A DNA stretch of 19,865 nucleotides from JACKBJ01 sp964549495 (lineage in GTDB: Bacteria > Chloroflexota > Anaerolineae > Epilineales > Epilineaceae). The first letter of the stretch is position 1. The number at the start of each line of letters is the position of its first letter. The stretch is taken from positions 1-19,865 of the forward strand of contig CAZJWJ010000097.1 in assembly GCA_964549495.1 (NCBI GenBank). Direction: 5' to 3'. The notes below the pieces were generated by a model that saw only the letters and a program-made list of their open reading frames with translations, did not search any database and was not told the DNA's origin. Both the position numbers and the translations under genes were made by a program. This document shows, piece by piece, positions 13,653 through 19,865 of the stretch.

Positions 13653-15170
13653 TCAAGGGGCCGGCTCGTAGGTTGCGACGAAGTCCTCGACCCTCTGGTC
13701 GAGTTCCGCCTGGGGGTACCAGCGGCCGCCGGCCATCACGCCGAGACGCGAGCGCGTGTGGCTCACGTTCTCGAGCGGATCGCCGTCGAGCAGCAGCAGG
13801 TCGGCGCGCCGGCCGGCTTCGATCGTGCCGAAGGATCCGTCCCGGCCCATGCGCTCGACGATCCGGCCGGCGTTCACGGTGCCGGCCACCAGCGCCTCGT
13901 AGCTGGAGAGGCCGGCCTCGACCAGGAGCTCGAGCTCGCGGTGGATCCCGCTCGGGACTGAGCCCTCGACGAGGCCCGAGGTGTCGGTGCCGATCGTGAT
14001 GACGACCCCGGCGTCTTGCAGGCCCTTGACGAGCGCGAGGAAGAAGGGAAGCTCCATGTCGCGGCGGTACGGACCTTGCTCGGCGAAGGGTCCGAGGTGC
14101 CGGCCTTCGGTGCGCCACTGCGCCATCGTCTCGGGCCGGACGACACGATACTCGTCGCGCGCCAGGACCGTCTCCGGGTCGAAGATCAGATCGGCCACCA
14201 CCTCGTCGGCGACGAGGTTCGAGACGATGTTCACGTCGTTCTGACGCATCATCGCCGCGGTGGCCGGGATCGCGTCGTAGTCGAGCGCGAAGTCGGGCTC
14301 GCCGGGGAAGCCGATCCAGTGCGCGAGGTTCAGCTCGTCCACGTGGGCGATCTCGTCGATGCCGGAGCTGAGCACCGCCTCGAGCGAGAGCGCGTCGAGC
14401 GCGTGGCCCGCAACGTAGATCCCGGCCTCGTTCGCGGCGGCGATCGCCGCCAGGTATTGCGCATCGCTCAGGCCATCGTAGACCTTGACCAAGTCCGGCC
14501 AGCCTGCCTCGGCCTGTCGACGCGCTTCCTCGGCGGCCTCTTCCTCGGTCTCGGGCAGCGCATAGGCTCCCAAGGACAAGGCGAGCTCGCGAAGCTCTGG
14601 GCTCAAACCTCCGACGATCGTCTGGCCCGACGTCAGGATGCGCGGCCCGGCGATCTGGCCGGCATCGACCTCGTCGCGCCAGCGCGCGTTCTCGGGCGGT
14701 CCGCTCATCGAACGCACCGTCGTGACGCCCTCGGCCAGGTAGAGGACGAGCGAGCCGGGATCGCCATCCCGGGTGGCAAGGTGGGCGTGCATGTCGGCCA
14801 GGCCCGGCATGAGGTAGGCGCCCTCACCGTCGATCACGGTAACCCCTTCCGCGATCTCGATCTCGCCGGACGGCCCGAGCGCCACGATCCGATCGCCGTC
14901 GACCAACACGGTGTGATCCTCGAGCAGCCGCTCGTCGTCCATCGGCACGACAGCGACGTGCTCGAAGGCAAAGGTCGCCTCGATCGCGCCGCCTGCCTTC
15001 TCTTCCATCTTCGCCTCGATGGTCGGCTCGATCTCGCTCATCGTCTCGTCGAAGTCCTCCAATCGATCCTTCAGGCTGCCCGTGTCGGATCCTTCGCCGC
15101 CGGAGCAGCCGAGCAGACCCAAGGTGAGCGCGCCGAGCGCAAGGGCACCGGCCAAATGACTCGTTCTCAT
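13653..15170 (-). CDS. Amidohydrolase, imidazolonepropionase/prolidase-like, lipoprotein
   Basis: 505 residues. The ATG has an excellent ribosome-binding site (ggggagga, about 5 bases spacing). The N-terminus is a lipoprotein signal with lipobox LLGC (Cys22) followed by SGGEGSDTG. The metal-dependent amidohydrolase fold is evident: HxH in ADMHAHL (His128, His130) after the MPGLAD strand; Lys229 in DLVKVYDG, the likely bridging Lys; His256 in VAGHALD; His276 in EIAHVDEL; and Asp396 in TIGTDTSG. The C-terminal EAGRRADLLLLDGDPLENV is family-typical. Residues about 30-65 form an acidic helical insert. Relatives include Xaa-Pro dipeptidases and imidazolonepropionase-like cyclic amidases. A surface-anchored peptidase or amide hydrolase acting on an imported nutrient is inference. 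It is the first gene of a tight three-gene unit and lies 152 bases downstream of the LuxR-type regulator. Confidence 0.9.
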   Translation of the reverse strand: MRTSHLAGALALGALTLGLLGCSGGEGSDTGSLKDRLEDFDETMSEIEPTIEAKMEEKAGGAIEATFAFEHVAVVPMDDERLLEDHTVLVDGDRIVALGPSGEIEIAEGVTVIDGEGAYLMPGLADMHAHLATRDGDPGSLVLYLAEGVTTVRSMSGPPENARWRDEVDAGQIAGPRILTSGQTIVGGLSPELRELALSLGAYALPETEEEAAEEARRQAEAGWPDLVKVYDGLSDAQYLAAIAAANEAGIYVAGHALDALSLEAVLSSGIDEIAHVDELNLAHWIGFPGEPDFALDYDAIPATAAMMRQNDVNIVSNLVADEVVADLIFDPETVLARDEYRVVRPETMAQWRTEGRHLGPFAEQGPYRRDMELPFFLALVKGLQDAGVVITIGTDTSGLVEGSVPSGIHRELELLVEAGLSSYEALVAGTVNAGRIVERMGRDGSFGTIEAGRRADLLLLDGDPLENVSHTRSRLGVMAGGRWYPQAELDQRVEDFVATYEPAP

Positions 15171-15244
15171 CCGATTCCTCCCCAGGATACCGTCACATCG
15201 TTTCGATCTCGGGGAAGGCTACGGAATGGGCTCGCCGCCCGGAA

Positions 15245-15258
15245 TACCCGATCGGGTA
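15245..15258. promoter_or_regulatory. Perfect 14-bp palindrome, candidate operator
   Basis: TACCCGATCGGGTA reads identically on both strands. It lies about 75-88 bases upstream of the amidohydrolase ATG, in the 152-base gap after the regulator gene. Its position and symmetry fit a dimeric HTH regulator such as the adjacent LuxR-type protein. LuxR/NarL-class HTH domains bind inverted repeats, and NarL half-sites begin TAC, but MalT itself uses non-palindromic boxes. The assignment is inference. Confidence 0.45.
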
Positions 15259-15322
15259 CTGTTGTCGGATCCTGTCAGGCAAACATCGGCGTCGCGGGCG
15301 AGTCGCGGACGTCGCGGTATTC

Positions 15323-17599
15323 TCAGCGCGCGAGGAGCCCGAGGTCGTAGGCCCGCGACACGGCCTGAGCGCGGCCGCGGACGCCGAGCTTGTCGAAGAT
15401 CCGCGAGAGGTAGACCTTGATCGTGTGGCGCGACAGGTGCAGCGCCTCCGCGATCTCTGGGTTCGACCGGCCGGCGGCGACAAGGATGAGGATCTCGAGC
15501 TCGCGCTCGCTCAGCGGCTCGACGAGCCCATCTGCATGGGGCGCTTCGGCCTCGGCGACTCCCGTGACGTCCCCGAGCTCGATTCGCAGGCGGAGCCGAT
15601 CGCGCAACACGCGGCGGAGCACCGCATCCGGGTGGCCGGGTCGCGATCGATGAGCCGAGAGACGAGCGTTGAGGTCTGCCGTGATCGAGCGAGCCTCCGC
15701 CTCCCGACCGGCCGCGAGCACGACGCGGGCGAGTGTGATCCGGCCCTGCAGCGCGATCTCGGGCATACCCCCTTGACTCTCGCAGAGCGCGATGCCCTCT
15801 CGCAGAACCCCTTCGGCATCCTCTAGCGCCCCACCTTCGCGCATCCGCTCGCCCATCACGACGAGCGCCATCCCGGCGGGAGGGTGCAGGATGCCACCGG
15901 GCCCGCTCCCGATCTCGAGGGCTCGCTCGTACAGCGCGTCGATGTCCAATCCTCGCTCCTGCTCGAGCGCGACCTCCATCGCCCCGCCGATCGCGAGGAG
16001 GGCGATCGTCGTGTTCCCGCTGTCGAGCGCCAGGCCGAGCGCCCGATCGAAGGTCTCCCGCGCCCGCGCCACGTCGCCGAGCCAATGTTGCGCCAGCCCG
16101 GCGTTCAGCTCGGCGACACTCCGCATGAAGCCGTCCTCGGGCGGCAGGCGACGGAGAGCGGCGATCGAGTCGGCAAGGCACGCTTCGAGGTCACCGCGCT
16201 CGTAGTGGATGGAGGCGCGCAGGGTTTCGAGCCCGGCGAGGACGAGTGCATCGGCGTCGGTCCGGCCGGCGTCGATCGAGCGCTCGAGTCGTTCGAGCAG
16301 TCGCGCCGCCTGCTGCCACGAGCCCGTTGCGAACAGCGCCCAGGCCCGCGCGAGCGCCAGACCCGGACTTCCGTCTAGCAGGTCCTCCGGCAGCCGCTCG
16401 GTCCAACGGAGCAAGGTCGTCCAACGCGCTTGGGCGAAGAGCGTCGTCTGCGCGAGCCGATCGATGAGGGGAATCGCCACGTCGTGCGCCCCGGCATCGA
16501 GGGCATACTCGACGGCCGTCTCGGGCGAGTCCTTCTCCGCCGACCAGCGCGCCGCCCGCTCGAGGAGGCCGGAAACCCGATCCGGCGCTTCCCGCCGAAG
16601 CCGCAAACGCAGGGCCTCGGCGAACATGTGATGGTATCGGTACCAAGTGCGCGAGTCGTCGAGCGGGACGATGAACAGGTGCTCCTGCTCGAGCCGCTCG
16701 AGCATCGTCTGGCCGTGCCCGTCACCGGTGACGGCATCACATAGCCCGGCGCAGAGGCGGTCGAGCACCGAGGTCTCGAGCAAGAAGCGGCGGACGGCGG
16801 CAGGCTGGCGGCCGATCACATCTTCGGTAAGGTAGTCCACGACCCGCCGATGCTCGCCCGAGAAGTCGGCTGCCCGCCTGTCGGGATCCGGTTCGCCGCG
16901 GAGCGCGATCGCCGCGAGCTGCAAGCCGGCGACCCAGCCCTCGGTATGTGCCTCGAGCGCATCCGCCGTCGCGTCGGATACCCGGATGCGCTCGGCACGG
17001 CCAAAGAAGGCGCGGGTCTCTTCGACGCGGAAGCGCAGGTCGTCGGCCCGGATCTCGGTGAGCTCCGCGTGAGCTCGGAGACGCGACAAGGGCAAGGGCG
17101 GATCGGACCGGCTGATGATCACGAGGTGCAAGGCGGCCGGACCCTGGTCGACGAGCCCGCCGACGATCCGGTGAATGTCGAGGCTGTCGATGACATGGTA
17201 GTCATCGAACGCGAGGACCACTTGGGACGCCCACGTGGAGGCGTGGTCGATCACGATCTCGACGAAGGCGCTCGGCGAAGGAGGCTGTCCGGCCTCGATC
17301 ATCCGCGCGATCGTTCGATGGAGCTCGGGATCGACGTCGCATAGGGCGCCGGCGACGTACTCCATGAACCGGACGGGATCGACATCGCCGGGATCGAGCG
17401 TCAACCAGGCGACCGGCCCCGCGGTGCCGCCAAGCCACTCGGCGACCAGCGACGACTTGCCGTATCCCGCCGGCGCGGCGACGAGCGTGAGGCGCGCCAC
17501 CCGCCCCGCTTCGAGCCGCTCGACGAGCCTGGGTCGGCGGACGAACGAGCTTCGGATCGGAGGCCGGTGGATCTTCGTGGAGAGAAGGCTGACGGTCAT
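15323..17599 (-). CDS. LuxR-family large ATP-binding regulator (MalT/LAL type)
   Basis: 758 residues from ATG 17599. The frame extends to 17650, but family proteins begin as here, MTVSLLSTKIHRPP. No clear ribosome-binding site precedes either start. The N-terminal STAND-type ATPase has Walker A APAGYGKSS (residues about 43-50) and Walker B VVLAFDDYH (about 127-135). An alpha-helical, TPR-like middle region of about 400 residues follows, rich in Ala/Leu/Glu with repeated A-R-x-L patterns. The last about 60 residues are a LuxR HTH: LSERELEILILVAAGRSNPE, then IAEALHLSRHTIKVYLSRIF, ending near KLGVRGRAQAV. Family members use ATP and an inducer such as a sugar to oligomerise and activate transcription. 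It is immediately upstream of, and parallel to, the amidohydrolase operon, so it probably controls that operon. The inducer is unknown. Confidence 0.93.
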   Translation of the reverse strand: MTVSLLSTKIHRPPIRSSFVRRPRLVERLEAGRVARLTLVAAPAGYGKSSLVAEWLGGTAGPVAWLTLDPGDVDPVRFMEYVAGALCDVDPELHRTIARMIEAGQPPSPSAFVEIVIDHASTWASQVVLAFDDYHVIDSLDIHRIVGGLVDQGPAALHLVIISRSDPPLPLSRLRAHAELTEIRADDLRFRVEETRAFFGRAERIRVSDATADALEAHTEGWVAGLQLAAIALRGEPDPDRRAADFSGEHRRVVDYLTEDVIGRQPAAVRRFLLETSVLDRLCAGLCDAVTGDGHGQTMLERLEQEHLFIVPLDDSRTWYRYHHMFAEALRLRLRREAPDRVSGLLERAARWSAEKDSPETAVEYALDAGAHDVAIPLIDRLAQTTLFAQARWTTLLRWTERLPEDLLDGSPGLALARAWALFATGSWQQAARLLERLERSIDAGRTDADALVLAGLETLRASIHYERGDLEACLADSIAALRRLPPEDGFMRSVAELNAGLAQHWLGDVARARETFDRALGLALDSGNTTIALLAIGGAMEVALEQERGLDIDALYERALEIGSGPGGILHPPAGMALVVMGERMREGGALEDAEGVLREGIALCESQGGMPEIALQGRITLARVVLAAGREAEARSITADLNARLSAHRSRPGHPDAVLRRVLRDRLRLRIELGDVTGVAEAEAPHADGLVEPLSERELEILILVAAGRSNPEIAEALHLSRHTIKVYLSRIFDKLGVRGRAQAVSRAYDLGLLAR

Positions 17600-17682
17600 G
17601 TTCGTGGTGGAATGTACCGCACAACGGAAGCGCCCCGGGATCTGCCCCATTTGGCAAGACCGTGGTCACCGCAGACTCGGAC

Positions 17683-17710
17683 GGTATCACACCGAGCGCC
17701 GCGATATCAA
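17683..17710 (-). promoter_or_regulatory. Candidate promoter for the LuxR-type regulator
   Basis: On the minus strand TTGATA (17710-17705) is separated by 16 bases from GATACC (17688-17683), which is preceded by TGT, an extended -10 pattern. Transcription would begin about 75 bases ahead of the ATG at 17599. The -10 match is poor, so this is a low-confidence reading by eye. Confidence 0.22.
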
Positions 17711-17752
17711 GGTCCACGGGACGTAGACGATCGTCAATGGAACCCTTATTGT

Positions 17753-17776
17753 GGGGCGACCGAAAGCGGTCGCCCC
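17753..17776. repeat. Perfect hairpin, 10-bp stem with 4-base loop
   Basis: GGGGCGACCG (17753-17762) and its exact complement CGGTCGCCCC (17767-17776) flank AAAG. The stem is very GC-rich, but neither side has a T-run, so it is not a standard intrinsic terminator. It sits about 150 bases upstream of the LuxR-type gene start. It may be a relict terminator, an element end or a protein-binding site. Confidence 0.5.
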
Positions 17777-18476
17777 GCTTGGGCGCCATCCTCCCGAGGC
17801 CCATCTTTTCCCCCATACACGCCGCCTTCGCGCTGGACGAGGCCGTGGAACAGTTCCGGCGTGATGTCGATTCGTAGAGAAGGGGCGCCCGGGGAACCGG
17901 CGCATCGTTCCAGTGCACGGGACACACCCGAAACGCCGCTCGGCGCGGTGCCGCTGGCCGCGGTCGCGTGGAGGGACCCTCGGAGATCACCGAGCCGTTG
18001 GGCAGGGCTTGGCATTTGCGCCTCGTGGGGACGCAATCCCGATGCACCGTGAAGTCAGAGCGACCATGATTGGGCTGGATGCCCATGGACCCGCCCCTCG
18101 TGCGCGATCTCACACATCTGCGATCCGTCCGCCACAAGCCCCGGACTGATCCGCGAGGGCGCGGATGTGTTCGCCGCGAACGGGATCTCCCGTCATCATC
18201 GTCGGCTTCCTCGGCCGGCGGACACGCTGCATGCCAAGGCAGATGGGATGGCCCAACCCGCGGACGGCTCGATACCACATGACATAGCCCAACGACTCCG
18301 GGGCGAGCGGCAAGGACCACCAAGGTCTGGAACTGCCCGGCCCACCGTGCTGAATCAGCCACGTGCGGGCACGCGGCTGCATTGGCGGCGCAGATGTAGT
18401 CGCGACACTCGCGATTCTGTGGTACGCTGGTCCAGGTGGCTGGTCACAGTCCTCGGTCTGAAAGTAAGGAAACCGT

Positions 18477-18554
18477 ATGGCTTTCCAGACACTCGATTCT
18501 GAGAGCAAAGAAACTCGTGAGAAGTCGCGTCGTGCCTGGAAAGTTGATGGTTAA
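18477..18554 (+). CDS. Possible 25-codon ORF
   Basis: ATG 18477 is preceded by taagga with about 6 bases spacing, a good ribosome-binding site. The peptide begins MAFQTLDSESKETREKSRRA and ends AWKVDG: short, highly charged and with no hydrophobic segment. It sits in an AT-richer patch than the surrounding DNA. It could be a small protein, the surviving N-terminus of a broken gene, or chance. No family is recognised. Confidence 0.25.
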   Translation: MAFQTLDSESKETREKSRRAWKVDG

Positions 18555-18612
18555 CTATTCGGTGGTATTTGAGACGGTGAGAATGCGGAGTCGTTTGGAT
18601 GGCTGACCCAAC

Positions 18613-19017
18613 TCACCTCAGTGAACGTACCCGTGGATAAGAGTGCCAGGCAAATGCCACCGCAGCGCCCAGTTCAGCGATGCGACCTAAGAGCCGCAAG
18701 TCGAGCGCCGCATCTACGAAAGGCGCAAGGGCCACCAGCCAGATACCGACGTTGAGCATCCCTACGGCAAGCCACGCCGGGCGAGGGTCGCCACGCTTCG
18801 GCGCTTTTCTGAAGCGCGGCAAGACCCAGTAGGCTACGCCGAGTGATAGTTGGGCACACCAGCCAAGAATGAGGAACTCGATGTGCGCGGGAACGAGGCG
18901 CCAGACCCCCGGGATGAATGGAACTCCCTTCTGGACGAGGAGACTGGAACCGATCGTGAAGCCGGCCAAGAGATACAGTAGAGCAGCACGGATCGCCCAC
19001 CGGCTCAAGTGAGGCAC
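18613..19017 (-). CDS. Small four-helix membrane protein, heme-copper oxidase subunit I-like (copy B)
   Basis: 134 residues from GTG 19017, one base after the TGA of its upstream paralogue, so it is very likely coupled. It has four predicted membrane helices (about 10-28, 43-67, 82-101 and 108-126). Helix 2 carries PAHIEFLILGW (residues 43-53), followed about eight residues later by GVAYWVLPRF. This is the pattern of the heme-binding helix of cbb3-type oxidase/NO reductase subunit I and NnrS-like proteins. His45 is the only obvious heme-ligand candidate in it. The protein is about a quarter of the length of a true subunit I and has no copper-site histidines, so it cannot be a complete oxidase. 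Related stand-alone proteins are often annotated as cbb3-type subunit I family. Heme binding is inference. Confidence 0.72.
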   Translation of the reverse strand: MPHLSRWAIRAALLYLLAGFTIGSSLLVQKGVPFIPGVWRLVPAHIEFLILGWCAQLSLGVAYWVLPRFRKAPKRGDPRPAWLAVGMLNVGIWLVALAPFVDAALDLRLLGRIAELGAAVAFAWHSYPRVRSLR

Positions 19018-19018
19018 G

Positions 19019-19438
19019 TCAGCGTGCCCTCACCCGACCCCAGGTATTCGCCACGAAGGCAACCGCTGCAAGTAACTGAAGAAGCGCGGAGAGAACCAAG
19101 GCCCCCGCCGGTATCCTGGTGTTGCCCAGGGCAACGGCCGGCTCGGCGACAGCCCTAATCAGCAGTCCTGTGTTCAGCAGAGCATACGTTGCCCAGCCGA
19201 GCTTCTCATGGCCGTGCGGCCGTTCTCGTGACCAAACCGGAAACATCCACCAGACTACACCGAAGATCAGCTGGGTCAGCCAGCCAACGACAAGCAGATG
19301 AACATAGACGGGCGACAGTATGTGAACTCCGGGCAGTCGCCGTAGTCCCGTAGGAAGCACCAGCAAGACACCGAGTGTGTTCGCCGCGATGAAGTACAGC
19401 AGCGCGGATTTGATGTACCAACGTGTCAGTCGAGGCAT
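19019..19438 (-). CDS. Small four-helix membrane protein, heme-copper oxidase subunit I-like (copy A)
   Basis: 139 residues from ATG 19438, with ggag about 12 bases upstream, farther than ideal. It is clearly paralogous to the next gene: MPRLTRWYIKSALLYFIAAN here against MPHLSRWAIRAALLYLLAGF there, then PVYVHLLVVGWLTQLIFGVV, then VWWMFPVW. Four membrane helices are predicted. The putative heme ligand is His47 in the helix-2 motif, two residues along from His45 in copy B, whose aligned position is Glu47. Loop RERPHGHEKLGW is basic and probably cytoplasmic. Family context (oxidase/NO reductase-like fragments) suggests heme or quinone-linked membrane chemistry, or NO response. The 18-base gap from the upstream RIC-like ORF fits an operon. 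Confidence 0.75.
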   Translation of the reverse strand: MPRLTRWYIKSALLYFIAANTLGVLLVLPTGLRRLPGVHILSPVYVHLLVVGWLTQLIFGVVWWMFPVWSRERPHGHEKLGWATYALLNTGLLIRAVAEPAVALGNTRIPAGALVLSALLQLLAAVAFVANTWGRVRAR

Positions 19439-19452
19439 AGGATCTGAAGACT

Positions 19453-19466
19453 CCGTTCACGAACGG
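19453..19466. promoter_or_regulatory. Inverted repeat between RIC-like ORF and membrane-protein pair
   Basis: CCGTTC and GAACGG are separated by two bases and overlap the stop of the RIC-like ORF, 15 bases ahead of the ATG at 19438. With the TATAAT just upstream on the minus strand it could be an operator around the transcription start, or simply a small hairpin in the mRNA. Confidence 0.3.
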
Positions 19467-19627
19467 ATTATAGTCGCACCACCCACGGTCCCTCGCTCCA
19501 ACCGGTAAGCTCCTAAATTCGGGAACAGCACGTTGTTCTCCAGATGGATATGGAGACAGTGGGATCGTTTTGGCCCCCCAATCCATGCCAGGGGGTACGC
19601 CTCGATGATGTAGGAATCACGCGGCAC
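19457..19627 (-). pseudogene. Truncated RIC/ScdA/YtfE (di-iron repair) C-terminal remnant
   Basis: A 56-residue ORF from GTG 19627, abutting the stop of the META gene. Residues HCLHIHLENNVLFPNL match the diagnostic C-terminal signature of RIC/ScdA/YtfE hemerythrin-type proteins (H-x-H-x-E-N-N-x-L-F-P), which repair iron-sulfur clusters after nitrosative or oxidative stress. The preceding residues (DSYIIEAYPLAWIGGPKRS) do not look like the normal helix, and the DUF542 domain plus the three earlier hemerythrin ligand regions are missing from about 170 expected residues. I read it as the 3' stump of a deleted gene, but a translated mini-protein cannot be excluded. RIC genes are commonly found near NO reductase/NnrS-type membrane genes, which agrees with the two downstream genes. 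Confidence 0.6.
19467..19472 (-). promoter_or_regulatory. Consensus -10 box (TATAAT) ahead of the membrane-protein pair
   Basis: A perfect TATAAT on the minus strand, 28 bases upstream of the ATG at 19438 and inside the end of the RIC-like remnant. No -35 hexamer is present at 16-18 bases, so it would depend on an activator, or is chance. Confidence 0.25.
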
Positions 19628-19864
19628 TCATTCGCTTGCGGCCGCAATCGCGCTGAGCACGAGTGCCCCATCAGATGTGCGCAGCTCAAGCCGAGCGCTG
19701 CTGATCTTGTAGACAGCTGCCGTTTCGATCGCTGCGATGAAGTGGGCCTCCTGCTCCATAAGGCCGTCCGGCTCGGCACACATCATGCGTGTCGTCGCCG
19801 CAGGATCGATATGGGTGTGGCTCCCTTGGCACGACGGCCAGCGGGGCGGTGCGGAGCGTGAGCG
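19628..19864 (-). CDS. META-domain protein, HslJ-like (5' partial)
   Basis: The frame is open to the right window edge, and 78 C-terminal residues are visible. They include the META-domain core: DPAATTRMMCAEPDGLMEQE, AHFIAAIETAAVYKISSARL, then a strand pair ending SDGALVLSAIA. The ATT-x-x-x-C and M-x-Q-E elements are the family landmarks of HslJ/META proteins, which are usually exported or lipid-anchored and linked to heat-shock, novobiocin resistance or motility-related phenotypes. Residues before ATTRM are Ser/Arg/Pro-rich with few landmarks. The N-terminal signal lies outside the window. The stop TGA is followed directly by the GTG of the RIC-like remnant. Whether the protein is one or two META domains long cannot be seen. 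Confidence 0.72.
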   Translation of the reverse strand, partial: RSRSAPPRWPSCQGSHTHIDPAATTRMMCAEPDGLMEQEAHFIAAIETAAVYKISSARLELRTSDGALVLSAIAAASE

Positions 19865-19865
19865 C

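Larger units (their letters stand above)
17600..18612. other. About 1 kb without a recognisable gene
   Basis: I examined both strands. Long open frames exist, but they are Arg/Pro/Ser-rich, mutually overlapping and lack any family motif, as expected of non-coding GC-rich DNA. The stretch includes the upstream region of the LuxR-type gene, a perfect hairpin at 17753-17776, and from about 18440 to 18620 a more AT-rich patch with a possible 25-codon ORF. It may be the remnant of decayed genes or a mobile element, but no transposase motif or terminal repeats could be identified. No tRNA-like T-loop was seen. Confidence 0.5.

Noticed and set aside
14016..15350. A 444-codon plus-strand open frame
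   Set aside because: It is antisense to the amidohydrolase, whose HxH, Lys, His and Asp ligands and lipobox are unambiguous.
17202..18362. A 386-codon minus-strand frame across the gene-poor kilobase
   Set aside because: It overlaps the start of the LuxR-type gene in another frame and is Arg/Pro/Ser-rich. No part matches a family I know.
18110..18508. A 132-codon minus-strand frame and a 111-codon plus-strand frame in the same place
   Set aside because: The two conflict, neither has a convincing ribosome-binding site or motif, and the amino-acid make-up looks like random GC-rich translation.
19544..19861. A 105-codon plus-strand frame at the right end
   Set aside because: The minus strand here encodes recognisable META and RIC signatures, so the plus-strand frame is a shadow.
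1..19865. CRISPR arrays, tRNA or rRNA genes, and complete insertion sequences
   Set aside because: I looked for regularly spaced repeats, T-loop/anticodon patterns, conserved rRNA stretches and transposase motifs, and found none.

Overview
This is a GC-rich bacterial window, in places above 70% G+C. Several products carry export or lipoprotein signals, and one gene is a large MalT-type LuxR regulator. The gene mix would fit Myxococcota/Desulfobacterota-like bacteria, Chloroflexota or Acidobacteriota. Nothing here fixes the taxon, so this is inference only.

Region 1 (1-1421, + strand) is very GC-rich. It holds the 3' part of a Y-family polymerase homologue of the ImuB type, with an exact-looking beta-clamp motif (QLALF) but no recognisable SxDE catalytic motif, followed by a DUF6504 protein. 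This looks like the end of a mutagenesis (imu) cassette. A dnaE2 gene might be expected next, but it is absent.

Region 2 (1468-4217, + strand) is a run of small housekeeping or accessory genes: a YdeI/OmdA-type protein, a DUF2200 protein, a 50-residue small ORF coupled by a GTGA overlap to an SGNH hydrolase, and a class I SAM methyltransferase.

Region 3 (4328-11709, + strand) carries two large exported proteins. The first (1556 aa) has a signal peptide, a seven-bladed propeller of W-V-G...G-x-I-x-R-W-D-G repeats, and about 13 Ig-like modules that alternate between two types. The second (790 aa) is a probable lipoprotein with five Asp-box (BNR) repeats. Between them lies what looks like a broken signal-peptide gene.

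Region 4 (11791-17599, - strand) reads as regulator, then metabolic genes: a LuxR/MalT-type ATPase regulator, a lipoprotein amidohydrolase, an 88-aa unknown protein, and a serine beta-lactamase-like hydrolase with three C-terminal membrane helices. The last three genes are packed within a few bases of each other. A perfect 14-bp palindrome sits in the regulator-amidohydrolase gap and is a natural operator candidate.

Region 5 (17600-18612) is about 1 kb without a recognisable gene. It contains a perfect 10-bp-stem hairpin and, near its right end, a possible 25-codon ORF in a more AT-rich patch.

Region 6 (18613-19865, - strand) contains, in transcription order, the C-terminal part of a META-domain protein cut by the window edge, a 56-residue ORF holding only the extreme C-terminal signature of a RIC/ScdA/YtfE di-iron repair protein, and two tandem small membrane proteins resembling a piece of heme-copper oxidase/NO reductase subunit I. 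This suggests a partly decayed nitrosative-stress or respiratory locus.
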